A stretch of DNA of 64,000 bases, taken from positions 496,001 through 560,000 of the forward strand of contig NZ_BMHY01000001.1 of NCBI RefSeq assembly GCF_014641555.1, read 5' to 3'. Each line of letters begins with the position of its first letter. Within the stretch, counting starts at the first letter, position 1. The notes below the pieces were generated by a model. That model searched no databases. It worked only from the letters and a program-made list of their open reading frames with translations, and was not told where the DNA came from. The translations under genes and the position numbers were made by a program. This stretch comes from Paenibacillus radicis (ex Gao et al. 2016) (lineage in GTDB: Bacteria; Bacillota; Bacilli; Paenibacillales; Paenibacillaceae). This document shows positions 17,313 through 25,396 of this stretch, piece by piece.

Positions 17313-17326
17313 TACAAGCGCTTTCA
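17313..17326. promoter_or_regulatory. Catabolite-responsive element (cre-like)
   Basis: TACAAGCGCTTTCA reads TGAAAGCGCTTGTA on the minus strand, 12 of 14 positions of the ideal palindrome TGAAAGCGCTTTCA. It lies in the divergent region between the AraC gene and the epimerase gene. CcpA control is inferred. Confidence 0.6.
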
Positions 17327-17484
17327 ATCAGTCAGCATGGCGAAAAGAGGATAAAAAATCGACAGAAAGTTTTGCATCGTCTCATTTGGCGGGTTTCCAG
17401 CTTCGCGTACACTTATCCTGATAAGTCTATTCCAGCCCGATATGGGGGCAAACAGCGTTTGAAATATGGAGGTGCAACCGGAAG

Positions 17485-18342
17485 ATGAGCAAAATCGCAG
17501 TTACAGGCGGCAGCGGCAAGCTGGGAACGAGGCTGGTAAAGGAGCTATTGCGCCAAGGCACTGAAGTCGTTTCTATTGATACGGTTCGTTCCAGCCAGCT
17601 GCATTGCAAGCAGATCAAAGCCGATCTAAGCCAGTTTGGTGAAGTGGTCGCGGCATTGCAAGGTGTCGATGCCGTTATCCATTTGGCGGCTATCCCGGCA
17701 CCGATCGGCTATACGAATCCTTATATTTTCACCAATAACACGATATCCGCCTATAACATACTGGAAGCTGCAGCTGTACTTGGCATTCGTAAAGTTGTGA
17801 TGGGCTCAAGCGAGTCCTCGTACGGCTTCGCGTGGGCGAAAACCCGGTTCTCACCTGACTATTTGCCGGTGGACGAGGAACATCCGCAGCAGCCGCAGGA
17901 ATGTTACGGCTTGTCTAAAGTGGTCAATGAGGTGACCGCCGAAATGTTTGACCGAAGCGTCGGGATGCAGGTTATTTCGCTGCGCTTCTCACTTATTGCC
18001 GCGCCGGAGGAATACCGGCATCTGGGGATTAGCAAACCGGAGCAATTAAAACATATTTTTTGGAGCTATATTGATATTCGCGATGCGGTCCATGCATGTA
18101 TCGCTTCCCTTCGTGTCGAGGATCGTGGTGCGATTTGCCTCAATATAACGAGCGACGACTGTCTGAGCGACTGGGAGACGTTGAAGCTGCTGGACAGCTT
18201 TTACCCGGATGTAGCCGATAGGCGTTCGGCATTCCAAGGCTTCGAAGCGATCGTCAGTAATGAACTCGCCAAAAAGCTGCTGCCGTGGAAACCGCTTCAT
18301 TCTTGGCGAGATGAGCTCGGTAAAGCGAAAAAGGAGGACTAA
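17485..18342 (+). CDS. NAD-dependent epimerase/dehydratase (extended SDR)
   Basis: A 285-residue cytoplasmic Rossmann enzyme. The cofactor motif is TGGSGKLG (7-14), with D32 at the end of beta-2 favouring NAD(H). The active-site triad is S110/S111 with Y141-x3-K145 in CYGLSK. The closest family look is the sugar or uronate dehydrogenase/epimerase group, but the substrate cannot be told. GGAGGTG lies ten bases before the ATG. It overlaps functionally with the esterase gene five bases downstream, so the two are co-transcribed, divergent from the AraC regulator and next to the cre-like site. Confidence 0.88.
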   Translation: MSKIAVTGGSGKLGTRLVKELLRQGTEVVSIDTVRSSQLHCKQIKADLSQFGEVVAALQGVDAVIHLAAIPAPIGYTNPYIFTNNTISAYNILEAAAVLGIRKVVMGSSESSYGFAWAKTRFSPDYLPVDEEHPQQPQECYGLSKVVNEVTAEMFDRSVGMQVISLRFSLIAAPEEYRHLGISKPEQLKHIFWSYIDIRDAVHACIASLRVEDRGAICLNITSDDCLSDWETLKLLDSFYPDVADRRSAFQGFEAIVSNELAKKLLPWKPLHSWRDELGKAKKED

Positions 18343-18346
18343 CAAC

Positions 18347-19306
18347 ATGGCCCAGCAAACCGATATGCCGTTGCATGAGCTGAGGGCGTACAAGCCTGAG
18401 TTAACGAAGCCGGAGGATTTTGACGAATTTTGGGATGGCTCGCTGGAAGAGCTGGCACAAACACCGATCGAATATTCGCTGGCCAGAGTCGCTTATCCGA
18501 GCCGCCGGGCAGAATTGTTCAAAGTCAGCTTTGCCGGTTTTAAAGGCGCTGCTATTGAAGGGTGGCTGGCGCTTCCTATTGGAGAAAGGAAGCTGCCCGG
18601 CATCGTTACGTATCATGGCTACAACTGGTCTCCGGATGGGGACATTCATGAAACGGTTAATTTATGTCTGCAGGGGTATGCAGTGCTGCATATGTTTACC
18701 CGCGGACAGCAGGGCGGCAGCAGCGACAACGTCATTTCGCCGCACGGCTCTATTGCAGGCTGGCTGACGAAAGGAATTCAGCATCCCGAGCATTATTATT
18801 TCCGGGGCGTCTTCATGGATGCTGTCCGTGCGATAGAGGTGTTGTCTTCGATTCCAGAGGTGGATGGCGGACGGATTGCTGTTGCGGGAGCAAGCCAAGG
18901 CGGAGGCATTGCACTGGCTGCCGCTGCATTCTCTTCCATACCGGTCGCGGCCTGCGCCGACTATCCGGGATTTACAAATTTCGAGCGGATTATTGATACG
19001 GCGGACACGATGCCTTATCAGGAGCTGAATGAATATTTCCGCCGTTATTCCGACCCTGCAATCGAACAGCAGGCGCGGAAAACACTCGCCTATCATGACG
19101 TCATGAATATAGGCACCCGAATTCGCTGTCACACGTTCATGACGGTGGGACTTGTCGACAATATTACGCCTCCTTCTACGATTTTCGCCGCTTATAACCA
19201 TTTAAACTGTTCGAAGGAAATTTCGGTGCACCGCTATCACGGTCATGAGTTCATTCCTGGCGCACATAGACGGAAGCTGGAGACGCTGCTTGAGCGCCTC
19301 TATTGA
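18347..19306 (+). CDS. Acetyl xylan esterase/cephalosporin-C deacetylase (AXE1 family)
   Basis: A 319-residue serine esterase of carbohydrate esterase family 7 type. It removes acetyl groups from acetylated xylo-oligosaccharides and similar substrates in the cytoplasm. The catalytic triad fits well: S183 in GASQGGG, D271 in VGLVDNITPP and H298 in YHGHEF. Family features include the RGQQGGSSD loop (119-127) and the oxyanion tyrosine in TYHGYNWSPDG. The start at 18347 is chosen because AAGGAGG is ten bases upstream and the reading from it matches family N-termini. An earlier in-frame ATG lies inside the epimerase gene. It is the second gene of the epimerase-esterase operon. Confidence 0.92.
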   Translation: MAQQTDMPLHELRAYKPELTKPEDFDEFWDGSLEELAQTPIEYSLARVAYPSRRAELFKVSFAGFKGAAIEGWLALPIGERKLPGIVTYHGYNWSPDGDIHETVNLCLQGYAVLHMFTRGQQGGSSDNVISPHGSIAGWLTKGIQHPEHYYFRGVFMDAVRAIEVLSSIPEVDGGRIAVAGASQGGGIALAAAAFSSIPVAACADYPGFTNFERIIDTADTMPYQELNEYFRRYSDPAIEQQARKTLAYHDVMNIGTRIRCHTFMTVGLVDNITPPSTIFAAYNHLNCSKEISVHRYHGHEFIPGAHRRKLETLLERLY

Positions 19307-19459
19307 CGGAGAAGTACGGAGTGAGGGGAATCGAAAACAAAAATACAAGCCAATATTCGACTGTAAAAGCAAACAATCACTCATTCAGCCGGAAGGTATC
19401 GGTAAGGTAACATAAATGTCAGGAGATAGTCGCAAATACTTCACGAGAGGTGAGCGAGG

Positions 19460-20590
19460 GTGGGAAGCATTACGTTCAGCCATGTATACAAGCATTATAA
19501 GGGCGAGTCGCGTCCGGCGGTCGACGACTTCCACCTTTCCATAGAGGAAGGGGAGTTTCTCGTATTGGTCGGGCCATCCGGCTGCGGGAAATCGACGACG
19601 CTGCGCATGCTGGCAGGTCTGGAGGAAATTACGAAAGGCGATTTGTATATCGACGGTAAGTTTGTCAATTACACTTCGCCGAAGGACCGGGACATCGCCA
19701 TGGTATTTCAGAATTATGCGTTGTACCCTAATTTATCTGTGTACGAGAATATCGCCCTCGGTTTGAAGCTGAGAAAGACGGCGAAGCATGACATTGAGCT
19801 GCGGGTAAATCGCGTAGCGAAAATATTGGAGATTTCGCATTTGCTGGAGCGCAAGCCGAGTCAGCTGTCCGGCGGTCAAAAGCAGCGTGTGGCGCTGGGC
19901 CGTGCAATTGCCCGCGAACCGCAAGTGTTTCTCATGGACGAACCGTTGTCGAACTTGGACGCCAAGCTGCGTGCCCAGACACGGGCCGAGCTGATCAAGC
20001 TGCAAGGGGAGCTTAAGCGTACGATGGTGTACGTTACCCATGACCAGGTGGAAGCGATGACGATGGGCACGAGGATCGTTGTCATGAAGGATGGTGTCAT
20101 ACAGCAGGTTGCGCCTCCGAGAAAACTGTACGATCAACCGGCTAATATGTTCGTCGCCGGCTTCATCGGGTCGCCCCAAATGAACTTTCTGGAAGGCAAT
20201 ATCATTCGTCAGGAAGGACGCTATTACTTCTCCAACAGCCGGCTGAAGCTGCCTGTATCGGAGCAGCAATACGATCAGTTCGAACAATCTGCCCGCACAT
20301 TGCGGAACATCATTATGGGCGTTCGTCCCGAGTATGTCCAATTGCGGGAAGATGACGGAAGCGAGCCTGATGACGGCTTCGTGCGCGGCTTCGTTGAAAT
20401 GAGCGAAATGACCGGATCGGATGCTTACGTCTATGTGAAAATCGGCGAGAAGACCGTTATTGCCAGAAGTGATCCCGAAACCGTCTATACGAAGGAACAG
20501 AAGCTGCTGGTCGGTTTCAATATGAATAAGGTTCATTTCTTCGACGAGCAGACGGGCGTGTCGCTCGCAGCCGGAGGAGATGAAAGATGA
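19460..20590 (+). CDS. Sugar ABC transporter ATP-binding protein (MsmK/UgpC type)
   Basis: A 376-residue ATPase. Walker A is GPSGCGKST (about 38-46), the signature is LSGGQKQRVALGRA, Walker B is VFLMDEPLSNLDAK, and the switch histidine is in VYVTHDQ. A C-terminal TOBE/MalK-type regulatory domain (about 240-376) is present. The start is GTG with GAGAGGTGAG before it. It is the first gene of the 13.6-kb operon and the only ATPase in it, so it probably energises both permease pairs. In other Bacillota a single MsmX-like ATPase serves several importers. It overlaps the next gene by four bases (ATGA), which indicates translational coupling. Confidence 0.93.
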   Translation: MGSITFSHVYKHYKGESRPAVDDFHLSIEEGEFLVLVGPSGCGKSTTLRMLAGLEEITKGDLYIDGKFVNYTSPKDRDIAMVFQNYALYPNLSVYENIALGLKLRKTAKHDIELRVNRVAKILEISHLLERKPSQLSGGQKQRVALGRAIAREPQVFLMDEPLSNLDAKLRAQTRAELIKLQGELKRTMVYVTHDQVEAMTMGTRIVVMKDGVIQQVAPPRKLYDQPANMFVAGFIGSPQMNFLEGNIIRQEGRYYFSNSRLKLPVSEQQYDQFEQSARTLRNIIMGVRPEYVQLREDDGSEPDDGFVRGFVEMSEMTGSDAYVYVKIGEKTVIARSDPETVYTKEQKLLVGFNMNKVHFFDEQTGVSLAAGGDER

Positions 20591-23538
20591 GAAAGCGGAA
20601 ACTGATGGGCATCGCTCTGCGGCTCTTGATTGTCGCAGCGCTTATCTTTGGAGTCGTCCGCTGGGTCGGCGGCAGCGAGCCCGTAATTCACGCTACTTCC
20701 GTTTCGCCGGAGCAATTGCTAGGCTTCGAGAGCAAAGATGCGCTAATCCCGTACGCAAAGCTGATGCTGGACAAAGACACAACGGCGCAAAGCGGACTGC
20801 AGCCAATTGTCATTGCCCCCAAGGATTACTCGAACGCATCGCCTGACGCGATGCTGCAAACTGGCGACGGCGAGGGCGGCAACGCTGCGGCGATCCGCTG
20901 GGAGAATGAGAAGGGCTCGGTGGAATGGAAGCTGAACGCTCCGCAAGCGGGCTGGTATGAGCTCCATTTCAAGTACAAGGCGATGCCGGGAAGCAATGCT
21001 TCCATCGTACGCGGTATCCAGATTGATGGAAAGTACCCGTTTGCCGAAGCAGAGCGCATCGAGCTGGAACGGCTATGGAAAGACTCGAAATTCCCGTATG
21101 AACGCAATGAAATCGGACAGCAGGTTCGTCCTTCGCAAATGGAATTAGTCGAATGGAGAGAGAAGGCGGCCGTTCATTTCGCAGCTTCCTCCGAGCCGCT
21201 GCTGTTTCATCTGGAGAAAGGCGAGCACACCTTGAAGCTGGTTGGAGTAAGAGAGCCGGTAATCATTGCCGAACTTTCGTTTCAGCCGCCGAAAGCGATT
21301 CCGTCTTATGAAGATTACAAACGCTTACATCCTGAAGCGTCCGGTTCGGAAGAATGGTTTTCCGTACTGGAAGCGGAGCATGTGAAACAGAAATCGAGCA
21401 TTGCCATTCAGACCGACTTCTGGTCAGAACCGCATATTTCTCCCGATCCGAAGGGACGTATTACTTACAACGTTCTGGGCGGGCAACGGTGGCGTCTTCC
21501 AGGAGAATGGGTGGAATGGAGCATGAACGTTCCGAAGGACGGCTGGTACGAAATCGATCTGAAGGCTTTCCAAGATTACCGCAACGGATTTGAGGCTTAC
21601 CGCACGTTGTCGATAGATGGCGAGGTGCCTTTCCGGGAAATGCTCCATTATGGCCTTCCAACAAAGAAAGAATTCGTTATTAAGACGCTTTCGAGCAAGG
21701 AAGGCGAAACCTACTCGTTCTACTTGACCGAAGGCGAGCACACACTGCGCCTGACCTCGGATTCCTCTCTTGTACAGCCGGTATTTCTGGCACTGAGGGA
21801 TACGCTGGCCGAGCTTGCGGACTATGATCGTCACATCCGGCTTCTTACAGGCAACTACAGCAAATCCGGCTTCGACGCTAACATCGACTCCACCCGTACA
21901 TGGGATATGAGAAAACTTGATCCGCAGGTCGAGCAGACGATTGCTGGTTTAATTAAACGATTGACGGATGTTAGAAGCTATATTGACGGTTTAAATGGCG
22001 TTGACTCCGACTTGTCTCAGGCGATCAAATCTTCGATAGCACTGCTGGAGAAGATGGCTATTGACGTTAATGAAATTCCAGTAAAAGTAAATGACTTCTC
22101 TACGATTCAGAACAATATCGGCACATGGCTTGCAACGTTGACGCAGCAGCCGCTTTTGCTGGATTACATCGTTGTACGGACACCGGAAACCGATACGGGA
22201 TTGAAAACCGCAAGCGCTTTATCCAGAGTGCCGTATGCGGTTACCGATTTCGCCCGTTCCTTCTACATGGATTATGATACGCGCAAGCATAACAAAGAAG
22301 AAGCACTTACCGTTTGGGTACAGCGCGGCCGGGATTACGCCGAGCTGCTCCGTGAACTGGTTGATCAGGACTTTACACCGAAGACGGGCATTGAGGTCAA
22401 CATTAACCTGATGCCGAATCCGAATATGCTCATCTTGGGCAACGCGGCTGGTGAAGTACCGGATGTCGCGCTGGGGGTTGGCGAATCTACCCCTGCCGAT
22501 TATGCAATGCGGGACGCAGTAGCGGATCTATCGCAATTTCCGAACTTTAAGGAAGTGTTCGACCGTTTCATTCCGGGCGTGAGCCGTTCTATGGTTTACG
22601 ACGAAGGTGTCTACGGATTGCCGGAAGTGCAAAACTTCCAGGTTATGTTTTACCGGACAGACATTTTCGAGAATTTGGGTCTGACTGCACCGGATACGTG
22701 GGAGGATTTGTTCAAGCTTCTGCCAACGCTTCAGGAGAACGGGATGACGATGAGTTATCCGAAAGCGGACTTTACGACGCTGTTCTTCCAGAATGGAGCT
22801 GAGGTGTATTCCCCGGACGGTCTGCACGCACAATTGACTAGCGAAGGCGGCCAGTTCGCATTCAAGCGCTGGACCGATCTGTACAAAAAATATAACCTGC
22901 CGATTGATATTCCGGCGTTCTTCCAGCATTTCCGGGATGGCGACATTCCGATCGGGATTGCCGACTTCAACACTTATGTACAGCTTCTTGTTGCAGCTCC
23001 AGAAATTACAGGCCATTGGAAAATCGCTCCGCTTCCTGGTGTGAAGCAAGAGGATGGCACGGTGGCGAGATGGTCGCCGCAAGGTGTATCAGCAGCGGTC
23101 ATTATGGAGAAAAGCGACAATAAGGATCAGGCTTGGCAGTTCTTAGACTGGTGGACCTCCACAGAGGTTCAATCGCAATACGCAAGCGACATCGAATCCT
23201 TCTACGGACTTGAGTTCCGCTGGAATACGGCTAACGTCGAAGCGATGAAATCGCTGAGCTGGCCGAGCGACGATCTGACCGCATTGCGCGAACAGTCTCG
23301 CTGGGCGAAAAACATGCCGTATGTGCCTGGCTACTATTTCCTGACTCGGGAGATGGAATTCGCTTGGAACCGTACCGTAATGGAAAATATCCCGGCGCAA
23401 GACTCGCTCGAGCAGGCGCAGCTTTCGCTGCAGCGGGAGATGAACCGGAGACAAGGAAACTTCGGGATCAAGAGCACAGACAATTTGCATATTCCGCAAG
23501 CGACCGAACCTTATGAATGGGAGGAGACTGACAAATGA
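20587..23538 (+). CDS. Large extracellular solute-binding protein with two N-terminal beta-sandwich (CBM-like) domains
   Basis: A 983-residue exported protein. A charged N-terminus and one hydrophobic helix (about 8-28) suggest an uncleaved membrane anchor or a signal peptide without a lipobox. Two related beta-rich modules follow (about 78-235 and 258-402). Both contain W..P..GWYE(L/I), an IDG(K/E)(Y/V)PF element and a (K/E)GEHTL(K/R)L strand, as carbohydrate-binding modules do. A helical linker (about 405-520) leads to a family-1 solute-binding domain (about 575-950; PDVALGVGESTPADYAMRDAV, NFQVMFYRTDIFENLG, TWEDLF). Ordinary binding proteins have about 420-550 residues, so this is a fusion of glycan capture and transport delivery. 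It is coupled by ATGA overlaps to the ATPase before and the permease after it. Confidence 0.85.
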   Translation: MRKRKLMGIALRLLIVAALIFGVVRWVGGSEPVIHATSVSPEQLLGFESKDALIPYAKLMLDKDTTAQSGLQPIVIAPKDYSNASPDAMLQTGDGEGGNAAAIRWENEKGSVEWKLNAPQAGWYELHFKYKAMPGSNASIVRGIQIDGKYPFAEAERIELERLWKDSKFPYERNEIGQQVRPSQMELVEWREKAAVHFAASSEPLLFHLEKGEHTLKLVGVREPVIIAELSFQPPKAIPSYEDYKRLHPEASGSEEWFSVLEAEHVKQKSSIAIQTDFWSEPHISPDPKGRITYNVLGGQRWRLPGEWVEWSMNVPKDGWYEIDLKAFQDYRNGFEAYRTLSIDGEVPFREMLHYGLPTKKEFVIKTLSSKEGETYSFYLTEGEHTLRLTSDSSLVQPVFLALRDTLAELADYDRHIRLLTGNYSKSGFDANIDSTRTWDMRKLDPQVEQTIAGLIKRLTDVRSYIDGLNGVDSDLSQAIKSSIALLEKMAIDVNEIPVKVNDFSTIQNNIGTWLATLTQQPLLLDYIVVRTPETDTGLKTASALSRVPYAVTDFARSFYMDYDTRKHNKEEALTVWVQRGRDYAELLRELVDQDFTPKTGIEVNINLMPNPNMLILGNAAGEVPDVALGVGESTPADYAMRDAVADLSQFPNFKEVFDRFIPGVSRSMVYDEGVYGLPEVQNFQVMFYRTDIFENLGLTAPDTWEDLFKLLPTLQENGMTMSYPKADFTTLFFQNGAEVYSPDGLHAQLTSEGGQFAFKRWTDLYKKYNLPIDIPAFFQHFRDGDIPIGIADFNTYVQLLVAAPEITGHWKIAPLPGVKQEDGTVARWSPQGVSAAVIMEKSDNKDQAWQFLDWWTSTEVQSQYASDIESFYGLEFRWNTANVEAMKSLSWPSDDLTALREQSRWAKNMPYVPGYYFLTREMEFAWNRTVMENIPAQDSLEQAQLSLQREMNRRQGNFGIKSTDNLHIPQATEPYEWEETDK

Positions 23539-24506
23539 ATACCGAGCTGACTCCCAGTCTCGCCAAACCCGGACGGAAATCTTCCGTCCGGCTGAAATTG
23601 AAACGTTTCTTGCTGGATATTAAAAGAGATAGCTTTGCTTACTTCTTTTTGGCTCCGTTTCTAATCTGCTTCCTGCTGTTTATCGTCATTCCGGTCGTCA
23701 TGGCCGCGACGCTGGGCTTTACGTCCTATGACGGCTTCGGCAAGCTGCATTTCATCGGGGTGGACAATTACATCGCTTTGTTCACGCAAGACATCATCTT
23801 TCTGACAAAAGCGATCCCGAATACGTTTCTGTTCGCTTTAATCGTTGGTCCCGGCGGCTACTTGCTGTCATTCGCCTTCGCATGGCTGATTCATCAGCTT
23901 CCGATGAAGATCCGGGATTATTACACACTGGCTTTCTACGCGCCTTCCATGGCCGGCGGGGTAGCATTGACCGTCGTCTGGATCGCTGCCTTCAGCGGCG
24001 ACCGGGTTGGTTACTTTAACAATTTCCTGCTCGGCATGGGCTGGATTGACAGTCCGGTCATCTGGCTGCAGGATCCGAAATATTTGCTTAAGATCATGAT
24101 CGTCGTATCGCTTTGGACCAGCTTCAGCGTTGGCTTTCTAGCGATGCTCGCCGGCCTCCAGACGGTTAACCGGGAGCTATACGAAGCCGGACGAATCGAC
24201 GGTATTACGAGCCGGCTGCAAGAGGTATTCTACATTACAATTCCTTCGATGAAGCCGCAGATGCTATTCAGCGCCGTGATGTCTATCGTCGGCACACTGA
24301 AGGCAGGCGGAATCTCGACGCAATTGACGGGGATGCCGATCACGCCTTCGTATTCCGGTCACTTGATTATCAATCATATCGACGACTACGCGTTCATCCG
24401 TTTCGAGCTCGGCTACGCTTCGGCCGTATCGGTCATGCTCCTTATCTTCAGCTATTTCGCGATGAGGTTCGCTACCCGATTGTTCGGTTCAAAGGAGGAG
24501 CTTTAA
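23535..24506 (+). CDS. Sugar ABC transporter permease 1A (UgpA/MalF type)
   Basis: A 323-residue inner-membrane protein with six predicted transmembrane helices, the first at about 35-57. The EAA loop that contacts the ATPase reads YEAGRIDGITSRLQEVFYIT. This is the first subunit of the first permease pair in the operon. It begins inside the stop of the binding-protein gene (ATGA overlap) and has GGGAGGAG upstream. Together with the next gene and the CBM-like binding protein it should form one complete importer. The substrate is probably an oligosaccharide, judged from family only. Confidence 0.92.
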   Translation: MNTELTPSLAKPGRKSSVRLKLKRFLLDIKRDSFAYFFLAPFLICFLLFIVIPVVMAATLGFTSYDGFGKLHFIGVDNYIALFTQDIIFLTKAIPNTFLFALIVGPGGYLLSFAFAWLIHQLPMKIRDYYTLAFYAPSMAGGVALTVVWIAAFSGDRVGYFNNFLLGMGWIDSPVIWLQDPKYLLKIMIVVSLWTSFSVGFLAMLAGLQTVNRELYEAGRIDGITSRLQEVFYITIPSMKPQMLFSAVMSIVGTLKAGGISTQLTGMPITPSYSGHLIINHIDDYAFIRFELGYASAVSVMLLIFSYFAMRFATRLFGSKEEL

Positions 24507-24509
24507 ACG

Positions 24510-25370
24510 ATGCTGCTTCGCAAACTACGCAAAATCACGGCGTTTCAAGCCGTTCTGACCAGCTGCCTTACCGCACTGGCGGTATTTATGTCACTGCCGA
24601 TTATTTTTATCATCAACCATGCCTTTAAGCCGCAAAATGAGCTGTTCCTGTTTCCGCCGCGTTTTTTCGTGCAAAGTCCAACGTTTCGGAATTTCGAGTC
24701 GCTTATCTTGCACGCGTCCAACGCGACGGTACCGTTCACCCGGTATTTGTTCAACAGCATTATTATCGCGGTACTAACGCTTGGCTGCGTTATCCTCGTC
24801 AGTACGATGGCGGGCTATGTACTCGCGAAATACCGGTTCCATTTCAAGGGACTCATTATGTCGATGATTACGCTGTCGCTCATGTTCGCACCGGAAACGG
24901 TCGGCATTCCGCGGTACTTGATCATTAGCGGCATTGGCATCAACGATACGTATTTCGGCCATATTTTGCCGGCGCTTGCTTCTCCTGTCGCCGTATTCAT
25001 GCTCGTCGGATTTATCTCTCAAATTCCGAGCGAGCTGCTGGAGGCAGCCAAAATTGACGGCGCGAGCCATCTCGGCATTTTTGCCCGAATCGTGTTGCCT
25101 TTGTCCGTACCGGCAGTGGCCACCATCTCGATCCTGACCTTTCAGGGCGTATGGGGCGACGTCGAGACATCCACGCTGTTCATGCAAGAAGAGACGATGC
25201 GAACGCTTGCCTTCTATGTCAACAGCTTGCTGAGCGGGCTTCAAAACAGCGTTGCCGGCCAAAATATGGCGGCAGCAGCCGGCTTGCTCATGTTTCTGCC
25301 GAACCTCATTATTTTCCTACTGTTTCAAAAGAGAGTGCTTGAGACGATGGTGCATTCCGGAATCAAGTAA
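24510..25370 (+). CDS. Sugar ABC transporter permease 1B (UgpE/MalG type)
   Basis: A 286-residue inner-membrane protein with six predicted helices. Its EAA loop is LEAAKIDGASHLGIFARIVL. It is the second subunit of the first permease pair, three bases downstream of its partner, with AAAGGAGGAG before the ATG. PRYLIISGIGINDTYFGHILPAL in the centre is typical of MalG-type subunits. Confidence 0.92.
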   Translation: MLLRKLRKITAFQAVLTSCLTALAVFMSLPIIFIINHAFKPQNELFLFPPRFFVQSPTFRNFESLILHASNATVPFTRYLFNSIIIAVLTLGCVILVSTMAGYVLAKYRFHFKGLIMSMITLSLMFAPETVGIPRYLIISGIGINDTYFGHILPALASPVAVFMLVGFISQIPSELLEAAKIDGASHLGIFARIVLPLSVPAVATISILTFQGVWGDVETSTLFMQEETMRTLAFYVNSLLSGLQNSVAGQNMAAAAGLLMFLPNLIIFLLFQKRVLETMVHSGIK

Positions 25371-25396
25371 TTCAACCAGCAAAGGAAGTCGTAACG

